A stretch of DNA of 5,953 bases. Source: Bacillota bacterium. Lineage in GTDB: Bacteria > Bacillota > UBA994. Shown piece by piece: positions 5,437-5,953 of this stretch. Positions within the stretch are counted from its first letter, which is position 1. Each line of letters begins with the position of its first letter. The stretch is taken from positions 1-5,953 of the forward strand of contig QLUS01000095.1 of NCBI GenBank assembly GCA_018725535.1, given 5' to 3'. Made by a program: the position numbers and the translations under genes. The notes beneath the pieces were generated by a model. That model did no database searches and was not told where the DNA came from. It worked only from the letters and a program-made list of their open reading frames with translations.

Positions 5437-5953
5437 GCTTACCCACCACCACTTGAGCAGAAGCGCCTACGCCAGCTATTGCTGTGCCGTCACAGCCGGG
5501 GAAGGGAATGCCCAGCACTTTGGCCATCGTTGGAGCAATGTCCACCATATGTAGAGGCCCCAGATCACCCTGCCGGGCAACCGCAGGCCCTGCGACAATA
5601 AACACGCAGGTGTAATCTGGTTTGTCGAGCGAATAGCCGTGGTTAGCGAACTTCCCTACTGCAGGGGCGATTTCTATTTGCGCCGGCTCGTCAAACGCTT
5701 CCTCGAAAGTAACCCCTGTCTTAGCCTCGACAGCGGCAGCTATGCCGCTCCCGACGCGAAGCGTGGCTAGGCACTCGCCTGTAAACACGCGCTCAATTCC
5801 CCACTGACCCGTAGCGCACGCTTCTTTTAGTGCCGCTATCGCCTGCTCGTGCGCCACAGCGTCGCCATCCCGCACATAGAGATAAGCGCTGCCGCCGTTA
5901 CACTGCAGGTAGGCTCGCCACTCTGTAGAGCCACTCGCTTGCCCCTGTAACCC
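5426..5953 (-). CDS. Alkaline-phosphatase-superfamily phosphodiesterase/phosphatase, C-terminal part
   Basis: The 3' portion (175 codons plus stop) of a larger gene that enters from the right edge. The frame stays open to 5953, so the true start lies outside. The fragment resembles the C-terminal half of type I phosphodiesterase/nucleotide pyrophosphatase (NPP-like) proteins: WRAYLQCNGGSAYLYV near its beginning, then NHGYSLDKPDYTCVFIVAGP, whose His (codon 5641-5639) matches the late metal ligand of the superfamily, and finally MVDIAPTMAKVLGIPFP, the usual closing block. The nucleophile Thr/Ser and the first metal ligands would be upstream and cannot be checked, nor can a signal peptide. The substrate is unknown. 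The stop overlaps the transporter start by 11 bases, so the two are probably co-translated. Confidence 0.82.
   Translation of the reverse strand, partial: GLQGQASGSTEWRAYLQCNGGSAYLYVRDGDAVAHEQAIAALKEACATGQWGIERVFTGECLATLRVGSGIAAAVEAKTGVTFEEAFDEPAQIEIAPAVGKFANHGYSLDKPDYTCVFIVAGPAVARQGDLGPLHMVDIAPTMAKVLGIPFPGCDGTAIAGVGASAQVVVGKHGS

Noticed and set aside
5426..5875. The phosphatase fragment as a complete 149-residue protein starting at 5875
   Set aside because: The start would be a GTG in mid-domain. The frame continues upstream to the window edge with family-like sequence (WRAYLQCNGGSAYLY), so this is a 3' fragment of a longer gene.

Overview
The window is a stretch of bacterial chromosome of fairly high GC (high fifties per cent by eye), read almost entirely on the minus strand. 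The most likely host is an anaerobic member of the Bacillota (Clostridia-like). The reasons are strong AGGAGG-type Shine-Dalgarno sites, a TPP riboswitch that acts through an intrinsic terminator, a ThiW-type ECF substrate-binding subunit, an OFA-family MFS carrier, and a ThiC with a compact C-terminal cysteine motif. This placement is inferred from gene style, not from a marker gene.

Right to left, which is the direction of transcription, the layout is as follows. The 3' part of an alkaline-phosphatase-superfamily phosphodiesterase/phosphatase gene (5953 to 5426) enters from the right edge. Its last 11 bases overlap an OFA-type MFS transporter gene (5436 to 4225). A compact control region follows (about 4217 to 4012): a candidate promoter, a complete TPP riboswitch aptamer, a strong intrinsic terminator and the thiW ribosome binding site. 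Then comes a tightly packed thiamine operon, thiW-thiD-thiM-thiE-thiC, from 4011 to the left edge. thiC lacks only its last few codons.

The five thi genes form a coherent but incomplete route to thiamine. ThiC makes HMP-P from aminoimidazole ribotide. ThiD phosphorylates HMP/HMP-P to HMP-PP. ThiW is predicted to import the thiazole precursor, ThiM phosphorylates it, and ThiE joins the two halves into thiamine phosphate. No thiazole-synthesis gene (thiG, thiS, thiF, thiH/thiO) is seen here. The cassette therefore reads as de novo pyrimidine synthesis plus thiazole salvage, switched off when TPP is abundant. Genes within the operon are 4 to 6 bases apart or overlap by 17 bases, and several ribosome binding sites lie inside the end of the preceding gene, so translational coupling is likely.

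I saw no mobile element, CRISPR array, tRNA or rRNA, and no gene-free stretch over 300 bases. The plus strand carries only reading frames antisense to the genes above. The points most worth a second look are the riboswitch expression platform, the short ThiC cysteine spacing, the thiazole-salvage gene set, and the overlapping phosphatase-transporter pair, whose substrate is unknown.
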